A stretch of 64,000 nucleotides of DNA from Frankia sp. AgB1.9. Lineage in GTDB: Bacteria > Actinomycetota > Actinomycetes > Frankiales > Frankiaceae. The stretch lies in the NCBI RefSeq assembly GCF_016786355.1, contig NZ_JADWYX010000034.1:1-64000 (forward strand). Direction: 5' to 3'. How positions within the stretch are numbered: the first letter of the stretch is position 1; each line of letters opens with the position of its first letter. Shown in pieces: positions 43,911 to 52,673 of this stretch. The notes beneath the pieces were generated by a model. That model ran no database searches and was not told where the DNA came from. It was given only the letters and a program-made list of their open reading frames with translations. The translations under genes were made by a program, and so were the position numbers.

Positions 43911-44732
43911 TTACCAGTCCTGGTCGGCGAGTAGCAGTTTGGCGAGTGGTTCGAGGGCGGTCGCGAGGTCGTCGAGTTCGTCGGGCTTGAGGCTCTCGTA
44001 CGGTTTCGCGGCGAGGTCGTCGGTGAGCTGTTCGACTCGCTGCTTGATGGCGCGGCCCGTTTCGCTGAGCCAACCGTCGTCTCCGATCAGGTCGCGATCG
44101 CGCATCCCGTCGATCACGGCGGCGAGCTGCGCTGGGGGGAGGTGGTGGATCCGTCCGAACTTCTGCGCGGGCATGCCCATGTCGAGGGCGAGCAGGACGT
44201 GAGCCTCCAGGCCGCCGACCCCTTCGGTCATCAGGGCGGCGATGTGCCCGTCGCCGCGGTGCTCGCGCAGCATGGAAGCCGCATGGAAGAGGCGAGCCAC
44301 CACGTCATCGGGGATCGGGATCGCGCGCAGCGCGGCGTACATGGGCCGGCCCTCGAACGGTGCGCTGGTCGCGGCCCTGAGCAACAGTTCGGCGGCCCGT
44401 GCGAAGGTGGGCGAGTCGACGTGATCGGCGAGGATCCGCCGCAACGCCTTCACGCAACCCGTCTGACGAGCGGCGATCGCCGCTTCGGGCGTGGTCGTGT
44501 CCCACACCTTCGGGATGTGGCGCGCGACCTCGCCGGGAGCGAAGTTGTAGAAGAGCGCGTCGACCACCTCCGCCGGGACGAGACCCAGGGGCGCCGCCCG
44601 TCCGGCGAAGTAGGTATCCCAGTAGTTGGTGAACCCCAGGGCGAACATCGCCTCATTGGGTTCGTCGGCCGCGTAGGGGATGACACCGATCGGCTCGACC
44701 AGTTCGAACATCCGGCGTGCCGTCGAGTTCAT
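43911..44732 (-). CDS. SCO6745/SalK-like protein
   Basis: About 273 residues; ATG after AGGAGGATCAGGCC. An all-helical protein with MFALGFTNYWDTYFAGRAAP, VVDALFYNFAPGEVARHIP and a C-terminal wHTH-like part (LPPAQLAAVIDGMRDRDLI, DDGWLSETGRAIKQRVE). It matches the actinobacterial SCO6745 family, related to SalK; some annotate it as a regulator on account of its helix-turn-helix-like tail. Function is not established. A tail helix, ALEPLAKLLLADQDW, ends the protein. Confidence 0.82.
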   Translation of the reverse strand: MNSTARRMFELVEPIGVIPYAADEPNEAMFALGFTNYWDTYFAGRAAPLGLVPAEVVDALFYNFAPGEVARHIPKVWDTTTPEAAIAARQTGCVKALRRILADHVDSPTFARAAELLLRAATSAPFEGRPMYAALRAIPIPDDVVARLFHAASMLREHRGDGHIAALMTEGVGGLEAHVLLALDMGMPAQKFGRIHHLPPAQLAAVIDGMRDRDLIGDDGWLSETGRAIKQRVEQLTDDLAAKPYESLKPDELDDLATALEPLAKLLLADQDW

Positions 44733-44863
44733 GGCCTGATCCTCCTGCTGTCCAGCGCGTCTTGCGGACACTCACGATCACTTAGACCCTTGGGTCCCGC
44801 GAAACTCATCGAAGTCCTGGCGCGGCGGTGGCGCGTTCCCGGCCGGGGGCTGCACCGTCGACG

Positions 44864-45166
44864 ATGGGGTGCGTGCGGGTGACGATCAGAGTGCGACCAG
44901 GGGCCAGCAGGACCGCCGTCGGCGGTGAGCTGGGCGGCCCGGACGGTGAGCCGAGCCTGGTGGTGCGTGTCTCAGCGCGGGCGGTCGACGGGAAGGCGAC
45001 CGAGGCGGCCCTGCGCGCACTCGCTGACGCGCTCGGCCTGCGCCGTGCCGATGTGTCCCTCGTACACGGCGCCACGAGCCGCACGAAACTCGTGGAGATC
45101 GTCACGTCGCCGGCCGACGAGCCCGCGCTACGCGACCGCCTGACCGCCCTGCGCCAGCGCCGTTGA
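44864..45166 (+). CDS. DUF167 (YggU-like) protein
   Basis: About 100 residues. RVTIRVRPGASRTAVGGEL is the family signature, followed by LVVRVSARAVDGKATEAALRAL and the strand LVHGATSRTKLVEIV. YggU-type proteins are small conserved alpha/beta proteins of unknown biochemical role. I chose the ATG at 44864; an in-frame start 36 bases upstream adds an unlikely Arg/Pro-rich leader. Confidence 0.88.
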   Translation: MGCVRVTIRVRPGASRTAVGGELGGPDGEPSLVVRVSARAVDGKATEAALRALADALGLRRADVSLVHGATSRTKLVEIVTSPADEPALRDRLTALRQRR

Positions 45167-45229
45167 CCAGCGCATACCGCCAACCAGTCGCCCGAACCGG
45201 GCGGTACGCGCCGGCGCCCGGCAGTTGCA

Positions 45230-46210
45230 TCACAAGGTCGAACTTCGGCCGCGAGGCCCGCGCGCCGAACTTGTACGGCCCGCCTCGTCGAGCTGGTGGG
45301 TCAGGTTTCTGGCCTGCTGGGTGACCCAGTCGGCTGCTGGCTCCTGGGTGAAACGGCGTGGCCTGCCGGTCATGATCTGGCCGCGGTCCGTGATCAGCCC
45401 GCGCAGCGCGCGGTCGGTCGCCGCGTCGACCGGAGTGATGGCGAACAGGCGCTGGTGGGAGCCGTCAAAGGTGGCGAGAATGTCATAGGCAACGGTCATC
45501 TCACCGGCCACCGGGTGACGGATGCGCTTGACGCCATGGGAGCGCTCCTTCACCGTGTGGTCATCCCACCAGGCGGCGAATTCGACGCTGTCCCGGCGCA
45601 GGCGCGCGACGACTGCCCCGAGCCGCGCGTCATCGCGGTGACGCGCGAGATCGGCGCGCAGGTTCCCGACGGTCTCCCGCGCGATACGTGTCCAGTCGAG
45701 CTGCCTTTCCCGGGTCCTCGGGTCCAGGAAAAGCTGGTAGGCATTGTTGGCCGCCTCGCCGATGCCGAAATCCTCACCGAACAGCGCCGCCGCGGCGGCG
45801 TTGCGGGCGAGGACGTCGCAGCGGAAGTCCATGAGGTAGGCGGGCACCAGCGGCATACGGTCAAGCAGGGTCAGCAGCGAGCCGCTGCCCGGGGTGGGCA
45901 CATCCGCGTCGATCGGTTCCTCGCCGCGGCCGATCAGGTGCAGGTGGCGGCGCTCGGACGGCGACAGGAGCAAAGCGCGGGCGATCGCGTCGAGCACCTC
46001 GGCGCCCGGGGTGCCCACGTGACCCTGTTCCAGTCGGATGTACCAGTCGACGCTGACCGTCGCCAGCTGCGCGACCTCCTGCCGCCGCAGGCCCGGCGTG
46101 CGGCGACGGTCGCCGGAGGGCAGGCCCACGTCCTCCGGCCGCAGCTGTGCCCGCTTCGCGCGCAGGAACCGCGCCAGTTCCGGGCGTCGCATCGTTCGCC
46201 GGTGCGCCAT
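45230..46210 (-). CDS. XRE regulator with MmyB-like ligand domain
   Basis: About 326 residues. N-terminal HTH: ELARFLRAKRAQLRPEDVG, TPGLRRQEVAQLATVSVDWY and RLEQGH, the standard start of MmyB-type regulators. The C-terminal PAS-like domain contains VPAYLMDFRCDVLARNAAA, AANNAYQLFLDPRTRE and HPVAGEMTVAYDIL, which in relatives binds fatty acids. An ATG at 46210 begins the conserved part; the frame extends to 46327. Divergent from the PEBP-like gene, which it may control (inference). Confidence 0.9.
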   Translation of the reverse strand: MAHRRTMRRPELARFLRAKRAQLRPEDVGLPSGDRRRTPGLRRQEVAQLATVSVDWYIRLEQGHVGTPGAEVLDAIARALLLSPSERRHLHLIGRGEEPIDADVPTPGSGSLLTLLDRMPLVPAYLMDFRCDVLARNAAAAALFGEDFGIGEAANNAYQLFLDPRTRERQLDWTRIARETVGNLRADLARHRDDARLGAVVARLRRDSVEFAAWWDDHTVKERSHGVKRIRHPVAGEMTVAYDILATFDGSHQRLFAITPVDAATDRALRGLITDRGQIMTGRPRRFTQEPAADWVTQQARNLTHQLDEAGRTSSARGPRGRSSTL

Positions 46211-46348
46211 GTCCCCATGATCGACCTCCGTCGGGACAGGTTCCAGCGGCGACCCTGGTATTCCGGATGCCAGCATGCGCGACGCCTTCCCGAGCCCGCG
46301 CCGGCGCCCGCATCGTGGTCCGCGCACACCACCGAGCGGGAGGCACCG

Positions 46349-46966
46349 ATGAGATCACCGGTTCGCGTCGCGACTGCTGTCGCGCTCGCGGCACTCTGCG
46401 CCGCGGGAATGGTCACCACGGCCGCCGCGGCCCCAAGCCCCGCTCACACTGACGGCTACGGGTACACGGTCGTCCGCCGCGACATCCCGGACAAGGCGGT
46501 CCGTTTCCTGGCCAGCAGCCCGGACGTACGCGACGGCGGCGCACTCCCGGCCAGCCATTGGGCGAACGGATTCGGCTGCGACGCCCCCAACCAGCCCGTG
46601 CGGCTTACCTGGACCGGGGCACCGGCGGGTACCCGCGGCTACGCGGTCACCATGTTCGACCCGGACGCACCCACCGGGTCCGGCTTCTGGCACTGGCTGA
46701 TCTGGGACATTCCGGCCACCGCCAGACAGCTCGGCCCGACGCCGCCGCCCGGCGCGGTGTCCGGCACCGACGACGCGGGCGTCGCCGGCTATCTCGGGCC
46801 CTGCCCGCCTGCCGGCGACATCGCCCACCGCTACCAGCTCACCGTGTACGCCCTGGACATTCCCACCCTCGGCTTGCCGGGCGCCACGCCGCCCGCGATC
46901 GTGGCCTTTACCCTGTCCAGCCATGTCCTCGGCTACGCCCGTATCACCGCCATGGTCCAGCGGTAA
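46349..46966 (+). CDS. secreted YbhB/YbcL-type PEBP protein
   Basis: About 205 residues; ATG after CGGGAGGCACCG. A signal peptide (VATAVALAALCAAGMVTTAAA) is followed by a phosphatidylethanolamine-binding-protein fold: LTWTGAPAGTRGYAVTMFDP, DAPTGSGFWHWLIWDIP and GYLGPCPPAGDIAHRYQLTV hold the ligand-site residues. Exported bacterial PEBP proteins have unclear roles. Divergent from the MmyB-type regulator, making a regulator-target pair possible. A dispersed repeat lies 29 bases beyond its stop. Confidence 0.9.
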   Translation: MRSPVRVATAVALAALCAAGMVTTAAAAPSPAHTDGYGYTVVRRDIPDKAVRFLASSPDVRDGGALPASHWANGFGCDAPNQPVRLTWTGAPAGTRGYAVTMFDPDAPTGSGFWHWLIWDIPATARQLGPTPPPGAVSGTDDAGVAGYLGPCPPAGDIAHRYQLTVYALDIPTLGLPGATPPAIVAFTLSSHVLGYARITAMVQR

Positions 46967-46995
46967 GGGGGTTCCGACCTGTAGTCAGCTACGAC

Positions 46996-47039
46996 AAGCC
47001 GGGCGCCGCAGACCCTCGGCGCAGGACCAGGCGCGCTCG
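46996..47039 (+). repeat. 44-base dispersed intergenic repeat, copy 2
   Basis: Starts AAGCCGGGCGCCGCAGA, ends GCGCGCTCG, just after the PEBP stop; 39 of 44 bases match the copy at 35887-35930, in the same orientation relative to the upstream gene. Confidence 0.6.
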
Positions 47040-47106
47040 TGCCAGTGCAGCCCGCCTGGTCGGCGGCCTTGACCTTTGAGTCGGGTCGAAGGTTACGGTC
47101 CCGGCT

Positions 47107-47460
47107 ATGGCCCACCGCGCTGCCGCGGGACGGGTCGACGATCGCCTCAGCCATGACGGCTTCACCCTGTGGGAGGTTGACGGGGAGCCGGTCTCCGTGG
47201 CGGGAATTACCCGTCCGGTGGGTGGGATGGCACGTATCGCGCCCGTGTACACGCCTTCAGGTCTCCGGCGAACGGGCTATGCGGGGGCTGTCACGGCGGC
47301 GGTGAGCCAGGCCGCGCTGGACGGGGGAACGCAGGAGGTTCTGCTGTTCGCCGATCTAGCTAATCCGACAAGCAACGGCGTGTATCAACGGCTCGGTTTC
47401 GAGCCTGTTGAAGACCGTGTCACGCTGCTGTTCGCGCCAGCACCCACGCCCGGGAAATGA
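47107..47460 (+). CDS. GNAT acetyltransferase, C-terminal half only
   Basis: 117 residues that match the second half of a GNAT protein: TLWEVDGEPVSVAGITRPV, IAPVYTPSGLRRTGYAGAV (acetyl-CoA loop R-x-x-G-x-A) and NPTSNGVYQRLGFEPVEDR. Families with this motif set carry another 100 or more N-terminal residues that are missing here, so the gene is probably truncated. It may still fold, since the cofactor loop is complete. The substrate is unknown. Confidence 0.65.
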   Translation: MAHRAAAGRVDDRLSHDGFTLWEVDGEPVSVAGITRPVGGMARIAPVYTPSGLRRTGYAGAVTAAVSQAALDGGTQEVLLFADLANPTSNGVYQRLGFEPVEDRVTLLFAPAPTPGK

Positions 47461-47518
47461 CAGAAAGCCGTGATCGGGCAGCGGTCCGGAGCAGGATCGG
47501 CGAGGCCGCGGCCCCCTG

Positions 47519-48730
47519 TCAGGCGGGGATGAGGCGGACCGGCATCGAGGTGACGCCGTTGACGAAGTTGGAGCGGAGCCGGCTGGGTGGGCGCAGGGGT
47601 TCGACCCGGCGTACTCGGGCGGCCAGGGTGCGGTACATCAGCTCGATCTCGAGCATGGCGAGGTGGCGCCCGAGGCAGAAGTGTGGGCCGCCGCCGCCGA
47701 AGCCGAGGTGGGGGTTCGGGCTTCTGCCGATGTCGAACGTGTACGGGTCCTCGAAGACGGACTCGTCGAAGTTCGCGGAGGCGTAGAAGATGACGACCTT
47801 GTCGTTCTCGCGGATGAGCTCGCCGCCGAGTTCGACATCGCGGGTGGCCGTGCGGCGGAACCCGTTGACCGGGCTGACCCAGCGGACGATCTCGTCCGCG
47901 GCCTGGGGGGCGAGGTCGGGGTCCGCGCGGAGCCGTTCCCACTGGTCGGGGTGGTCGATCATCGCCTGCATGCCGCCGGCGATGGCATTGCGCGTCGTCT
48001 CGTTGCCGGCGAACATCAGCAGGAGGAAGAACAGGTCGAACTCCAGCTCGGAGAGTTCCTCGCCCTCGTCGTCCCTGGCGATCAGGCGGCTGACGATGTC
48101 GTCGGCGGGGCAGGCTCGTTTGGCCGCGCCGAGGTCGTTCGCGTAGGAGTAGGCCTCAATGACGGCGACCGCCGCGTCGCCGTTCTGGTCCATCCGCCCA
48201 TCGGTCGCGGAGGCGAGCCGGTTCGACCAGTCGAAAAGCTTGTGCCGGTCCTCGATCGGCACACCCATCAGCTCGGCGATGACGATCAGCGGAAGGTCGG
48301 CCGCGCAGAGATCGATGAAGTCACCCGTGCCGACGGCCAGCGCCGAGTCGACGATCGTGTCGCAGGCGTCCTGAAGGCGCTCGGCCATGCGGCTGACCAC
48401 CTTCGGGGTGAAGCCCCGGTTCACCAGGCTGCGCAGGCGGCTGTGCTCCGGCGGGTCCATGTTGAGCATCATCAGCCGTTGCTGGGCGTGCTGTTCCTCG
48501 GTCATCTCGGCCAGGATCGCGGTGCACCGGCTCGACGAGAACAGCTCCGGGCTGCGTGAAACCCGCATCACGTCCGCATGCCGGGTGACAGCCCAAAGGC
48601 CGTCCGGCCGCTCGTGGTCGGGGTGGCGGAACACGGGAGCCTGCGCGCGCAGCACGCGGAAGTCGTCATGCGGAATGCCGGACTCATAGCGGACCGGGTC
48701 ATAGACGTCGATGGTCGGCAGCACGGACAT
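47519..48730 (-). CDS. cytochrome P450 monooxygenase
   Basis: 403 residues; ATG after GGAGGACCGC. I-helix MFAGNETTRNAIAGG with the oxygen-activating acid-threonine, K-helix E-x-x-R in DEIVRW, and haem loop FGGGGPHFCLGRHLA with the Cys ligand. Overall it resembles actinobacterial CYP125/CYP142-like enzymes that oxidise steroid side chains or long alkyl groups, but I cannot fix the subfamily. It is encoded downstream of a substrate-binding protein and an acyl-CoA ligase on the same strand, consistent with uptake, oxidation and CoA activation of a lipid. No ferredoxin gene is adjacent. Confidence 0.93.
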   Translation of the reverse strand: MSVLPTIDVYDPVRYESGIPHDDFRVLRAQAPVFRHPDHERPDGLWAVTRHADVMRVSRSPELFSSSRCTAILAEMTEEQHAQQRLMMLNMDPPEHSRLRSLVNRGFTPKVVSRMAERLQDACDTIVDSALAVGTGDFIDLCAADLPLIVIAELMGVPIEDRHKLFDWSNRLASATDGRMDQNGDAAVAVIEAYSYANDLGAAKRACPADDIVSRLIARDDEGEELSELEFDLFFLLLMFAGNETTRNAIAGGMQAMIDHPDQWERLRADPDLAPQAADEIVRWVSPVNGFRRTATRDVELGGELIRENDKVVIFYASANFDESVFEDPYTFDIGRSPNPHLGFGGGGPHFCLGRHLAMLEIELMYRTLAARVRRVEPLRPPSRLRSNFVNGVTSMPVRLIPA

Positions 48731-48767
48731 GCGGTCCTCCGGGCGGGGCGGACGGGCGGCGGGCGAG

Positions 48768-48806
48768 GTACCGGGCCCGGCCGAACTGACTGGCCGGGCC
48801 CGGTAC
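48768..48806 (-). terminator. perfect 15-bp stem-loop between SBP and P450 genes
   Basis: GTACCGGGCCCGGCC (48768-48782) pairs perfectly with GGCCGGGCCCGGTAC (48792-48806) around a 9-base loop. It begins about six bases after the substrate-binding-protein stop. It could end transcription or stabilise the upstream mRNA. Confidence 0.7.
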
Positions 48807-48811
48807 GTGGG

Positions 48812-50158
48812 TCAGGACGCCTTGGCGATGGCGCCGCACTGGAGAGCGGGAGCGCTCCATTTGCCGTTGGTCAGGTGGGCGAGGGTTTCGCACGGTGCTG
48901 GTGCGATGTGGTTGAGCGGCCAGCGGGTTTCGGGCACGGCCGCGGCGACGTAGTTCGTGTAGTCGGTGTTGAGGGTCTTCAGGAAGGTGTCGACCGTGAG
49001 GTTCTGGCCGGTCTTCTCGAGTGCTTTGACGAGCATGTCGGCGGACCAGTAGCCGGCCATCGAGGTGAGGCTGAGCGCGGTGCCGGGGGCGTACTTCTCG
49101 AAGTCGGCGGCCATCTGCGCGACGGCGGGGATGTCGGTGGCGAAGCCGCCCTGCCACTGCAGGAGTGCGTAGGTGCCTTCGAGCTCGGGCACGGTCGAGA
49201 CGCGTGGGTCGTAGATGGGCGAGACGAGCGCGCCCTTGAAGCCGGCGGCCTTGAGGGATCCGGACAGCTTGACCGCGTCGCCGAACTGGGCGACGTAGAA
49301 GACGACGGCGGGGGGTTTGCCGGAGTCGGCGGTCATGACGGCGTTGACGATCGCGGTGGCGTCGGTCAGGCCGGACACCGGAATGGTCGACTTGTTATAA
49401 ACGATCTTGAAGCCGGCTGACTGGAGGCCCTGGCCGACGGTGATGATTCCCTGTCGGGCGGCGTCGTTGTCGAGGCCGATCAGTGCGGCGGTCTTGGCGG
49501 TGCCCGCCGGGAGGGCGTTGGCGATGGTCAGTGCGCCGCCGGTGTCGTAGGCCCGCGGGTCGCCGGTCTTGGGGGTCTGGCAGCCGGTGATGCCGAAGCC
49601 GATGGCGTTGCCGCAGAAGCCGGTGTTGTTGCCCCAGCCGAAGAACGGCATCTCGGCGGTGCAGAACGCGTCGATGTAGCTGCCGTTGGTGGTCCCGACC
49701 AGGGTGGCGAAGGCCTGGTCCTGTTGGACGATGGCCTTGGCCTGGTCGGCGTCGCGGCCTGGGTCGGCGCCGTCGTCGCGGGTGCTGGCGAGGTCGAACT
49801 GGCGTCCGGCGACGCCGCCGGCGGCGTTCGCCGCGTCGAGGCGGATCTTGGCGCCGGTGGGGAAGTCGCCGAACGCGACCCCGCCGGGGCTGGTGACGGT
49901 GGCGAGTGAGCCGATCTTTATCGAGGTCGCGGTGATACCGCGGTTCGGATCCGGCGCCTTGGAGCCGCAGGCGAGTTTGGCGGGATCGACGGTGACGTTG
50001 GTCTGGCTCCAGCCGTGGTCCGGCCCGAGCTTGCTCAACGCCGGATTGACCGTGACCGTGCCGGAACCCGCGCCGCCGCTCGAACTGGTGGAGCAACCAG
50101 CTACACCGACGGCGCAGGCGACGGATAAGACCAGAGCAACCCGGCCGGGATGCCTCAT
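48812..50158 (-). CDS. Peripla_BP_6-type ABC substrate-binding lipoprotein
   Basis: 448 residues; ATG after GAAGGAGATACCGAT. Lipobox GVAGCSTS. The mature part has two Rossmann-like lobes of the branched-chain amino-acid-binding class: ITATSIKIGSLATVTSPGG, QAKAIVQQDQAFATLVG and KTAALIGLDNDAARQG. In actinobacteria such proteins also bind aromatic or lipid-derived acids. No permease or ATPase gene accompanies it, so it must use components from elsewhere. A perfect palindrome (50257-50270) lies in its promoter region. Confidence 0.9.
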   Translation of the reverse strand: MRHPGRVALVLSVACAVGVAGCSTSSSGGAGSGTVTVNPALSKLGPDHGWSQTNVTVDPAKLACGSKAPDPNRGITATSIKIGSLATVTSPGGVAFGDFPTGAKIRLDAANAAGGVAGRQFDLASTRDDGADPGRDADQAKAIVQQDQAFATLVGTTNGSYIDAFCTAEMPFFGWGNNTGFCGNAIGFGITGCQTPKTGDPRAYDTGGALTIANALPAGTAKTAALIGLDNDAARQGIITVGQGLQSAGFKIVYNKSTIPVSGLTDATAIVNAVMTADSGKPPAVVFYVAQFGDAVKLSGSLKAAGFKGALVSPIYDPRVSTVPELEGTYALLQWQGGFATDIPAVAQMAADFEKYAPGTALSLTSMAGYWSADMLVKALEKTGQNLTVDTFLKTLNTDYTNYVAAAVPETRWPLNHIAPAPCETLAHLTNGKWSAPALQCGAIAKAS

Positions 50159-50256
50159 ATCGGTATCTCCTTCAGCAGCCGGACCGGCCTTGGGGACGGT
50201 CCTGGGGAACGGAATGGGGTCAAGTCACATCCACAATGAGATACTTGATACAATAT

Positions 50257-50270
50257 ACGTTCGCGAACGT
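50257..50270. promoter_or_regulatory. palindrome in the SBP promoter region
   Basis: ACGTTCGCGAACGT is a perfect 14-base palindrome in an AT-richer stretch about 100 bases before the SBP start. It could be the operator of the nearby TetR-type regulator. Confidence 0.5.
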
Positions 50271-50292
50271 GGCGACTGGACGAGGACCGGGA

Positions 50293-51870
50293 TCAGAGCC
50301 GCGGCGTCGGGACGGCCGGCTGATCAGTGCGCGGAGCGAGGTATTCGGCGCGCAGCGCCGCCGTCGCGAGTTTGCCGGTGGGCATACGTGGCAGCTCTGG
50401 GCGGAAGGTGATGACCCGGGGGACCTTGTAGCCGGCGAGGCTGGCCCGGGCGTGACGGCGCAGCTCGTCGGCGAGCTCCGGGGTGCCCGTATCGGCGTCG
50501 ACGGGCTGGATGACCGCGTGTACGTACTCGCCCATCTCGTGGTCGGGCAGTCCGAAGACGGCGACATCGGCGACCAGCGGGTGCGTGATGAGCGCGGCCT
50601 CGATCTCGGCCGGGTAGATGTTCACCCCGCCCGAGATGATGGTGAAGTTCTTTCGGCCGGTCAGATAGAGGTACCCCTCGCCGTCCAGATAGCCGAGATC
50701 GCCGCAGGTCGTCCAGTTGGCGTGGTCGGGGTGGCGGCTGTCCTTCGTCTTTCCAGGGTCCCGGTGGTATTCGAACGGCGGCTCGTCGCGTTCGAAGTAC
50801 AGCAGTCCCGCCTCGCCGGTCGGCAGCTCCCGTCCGGCCTCGTCGCAGATGTGCGGCGTCCCGATCAGGGGACGGCCGACGGAGCCCGGGTGCGCCAGCC
50901 AGTCGGCGGACCCGATGTAGGTCAGGCCGCACCCCTCGGTCCCCGAGTAGTACTCGTCCACTACCGGACCGAGCCAGTCGATCGTCGCGCGCTTCACGTC
51001 CGCCGGGCAGGGACCCGCGGCGTGCACGAGGCGGCGCAGGCTCGACAGGTCGTATTTCGAGCGGACGTCGGCCGGCAGTTTCAGCAGCCTCACCAGCATG
51101 GTCGGCACCACCTGGACGTGGGTTATCCGCTCCCGTTCCAGGACGGCGAGCATGCCCTCGGCGTCGAACTTCTCCATGACGACCAGCGTCGCCCCCAGCT
51201 GGTGGACGCCGGCCGACCACTGAAGGCCCGCCGCGTGGTACAGGGGAGTGGGGCACAGGTAGATCGTGTTCTCGTCCATCCCGAACAGGAAACGGCCCAT
51301 CGTCGCGATACCGCCGCCGGACGGCTGGGCGACCGACTCGCCGGACAATGGGCGCCGGATCCCTTTGGGCCGGCCCGTCGTCCCCGAGGAATAGAGCATG
51401 ACCTCGCCGCGGGGCTCGTCGGCCAACGGCTGAGCGGTCTGCGTGGCGAGAGCCGCCTCGTACGGTTCGAACCCTGCCTGCGCGCCGTCCATCATCAGCC
51501 GCACGCCGCAGCCGGCCGGGCTCAACTTCGCGACCTCCGCCGCCGTCGCGGCGAGGTGGCTGGTGGTGATCAGCGCCTTCGCCTCTGAGTCGGCCACGAG
51601 GTAGGCCGCCTCGCTCGGCGACAGATGCCAGTTGATCGCGGTCAGGTACAGGCCCGAGCGCAGCGCGGCCCACACGACCTCGAGATACCGCGGGTGGTTC
51701 TCGGCCATGAGCGCGACGGTGTCGCCCTGGTTGAACCCGCGTGCGCGCAGCAGCCGCGCGAGGCGCAGGGAACGCTCGTTCAGCTCGCGGTAGGTCACCG
51801 TCTCACCGGTGCCCGCCATCACCACGGCGGCCCTGTCGGGGCGAGTGGTCGCGTGAGATCCGGGATACAA
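50293..51870 (-). CDS. AMP-binding acyl-CoA synthetase
   Basis: 525 residues from a TTG after GAGGAG. Adenylation motifs in order: YSSGTTGRPKGIRRP, YYSGTEGCGLTYIG, TCGDLGYLDGEGYLYL, TGRKNFTIISGGVNIYP and the catalytic Lys in PRMPTGKLA. These enzymes activate a carboxylic acid to acyl-AMP and then acyl-CoA; the sequence resembles the FadD/cholate-ligase-like group. With the P450 and the binding protein on the same strand, it fits degradation of a lipid or steroid-like acid. Confidence 0.92.
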   Translation of the reverse strand: MYPGSHATTRPDRAAVVMAGTGETVTYRELNERSLRLARLLRARGFNQGDTVALMAENHPRYLEVVWAALRSGLYLTAINWHLSPSEAAYLVADSEAKALITTSHLAATAAEVAKLSPAGCGVRLMMDGAQAGFEPYEAALATQTAQPLADEPRGEVMLYSSGTTGRPKGIRRPLSGESVAQPSGGGIATMGRFLFGMDENTIYLCPTPLYHAAGLQWSAGVHQLGATLVVMEKFDAEGMLAVLERERITHVQVVPTMLVRLLKLPADVRSKYDLSSLRRLVHAAGPCPADVKRATIDWLGPVVDEYYSGTEGCGLTYIGSADWLAHPGSVGRPLIGTPHICDEAGRELPTGEAGLLYFERDEPPFEYHRDPGKTKDSRHPDHANWTTCGDLGYLDGEGYLYLTGRKNFTIISGGVNIYPAEIEAALITHPLVADVAVFGLPDHEMGEYVHAVIQPVDADTGTPELADELRRHARASLAGYKVPRVITFRPELPRMPTGKLATAALRAEYLAPRTDQPAVPTPRL

Positions 51871-52013
51871 GTCTGAACTCCTCGTCCGCCACGCCTGGGT
51901 CCTGAGATCGACGCCGATGAGCGTGCCGTGCGCCGTGGGGGGCCGGCGATCCGGACGTTACCCCGATGCCCGGATTTTCTGCAACAGATCGAAGCAGAAA
52001 ACTGAGGGGCGTC

Positions 52014-52673
52014 CTAGCCGGTGGACCGCTCGGTCCCGCCGGCCCCGGGGGCGGCCGGGCCCACGCCGGCGGCGGCTTTGATCAGGCGTATGAGCCTGCG
52101 GGTGAACGCCTCGTCGATGGGAATCCTGGTCACGCACAGCCGCGTCGTGAACGCGGACATCAGGCATTCGACGAGCATCGAGACATCCGCGTCGGGGTCG
52201 ATCTCGCCCCGGGCGACGGCCCGCTCGAACGGGAGCCGCAGGAACGCCATCTCCTGGCTCGCGAGCCGCAGGCCACCGGTCAGGACGTCGTCGTTCGCGG
52301 TGGCTCTCGTCCTGATCAGGGCGATGGTCGTGGGATGGTTGAAGAGCAGGAGCAGGCCCTCGCGGAGCTTCTCTAGGTCTCGCTCCCAGCTGCCCTCGTC
52401 GGGGCGCGGAAGCGCGGCGGACTCCGCGGCGATCAGCACGTCGCGCACGAGGTCGGCCTTGCTGGACCACTGCCGGTAGAGCGTGGTCTTGTGGACGCCG
52501 GCGGCCGCGGCGACGTCGTCGAGCCGCAGCGCCTCGTAGCCGGAGGTCGCGAGCATCGAACGGACCGCGCCGAACACGTCGCGGCGCACCCGTTCGGACA
52601 GCCCGCGCGGCCGGCCCCGGCCGCGGCCGGTCGGCGCGCGGCCGTCCTCGGGATCAAGGTTGGTCTCCGTCAT
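52014..52673 (-). CDS. TetR-family regulator
   Basis: About 219 residues. A basic N-terminus (TGRGRGRPRGLSERVRRD) precedes HTH SMLATSGYEALRLDDVAAAA and GVHKTTLYRQWSSKADLV. The C-terminal domain is of the TetR_C type with FTTRLCVTRIPIDEAF near the end. It is the first gene of the set with the acyl-CoA ligase, SBP and P450 on the same strand, the usual place for the local repressor. A GTG 15 bases upstream is an alternative start. Confidence 0.9.
   Translation of the reverse strand: MTETNLDPEDGRAPTGRGRGRPRGLSERVRRDVFGAVRSMLATSGYEALRLDDVAAAAGVHKTTLYRQWSSKADLVRDVLIAAESAALPRPDEGSWERDLEKLREGLLLLFNHPTTIALIRTRATANDDVLTGGLRLASQEMAFLRLPFERAVARGEIDPDADVSMLVECLMSAFTTRLCVTRIPIDEAFTRRLIRLIKAAAGVGPAAPGAGGTERSTG

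Noticed and set aside
50236..51588. 450-residue forward frame opposite the acyl-CoA ligase
   Set aside because: Shadow frame; the reverse strand contains all adenylation motifs.
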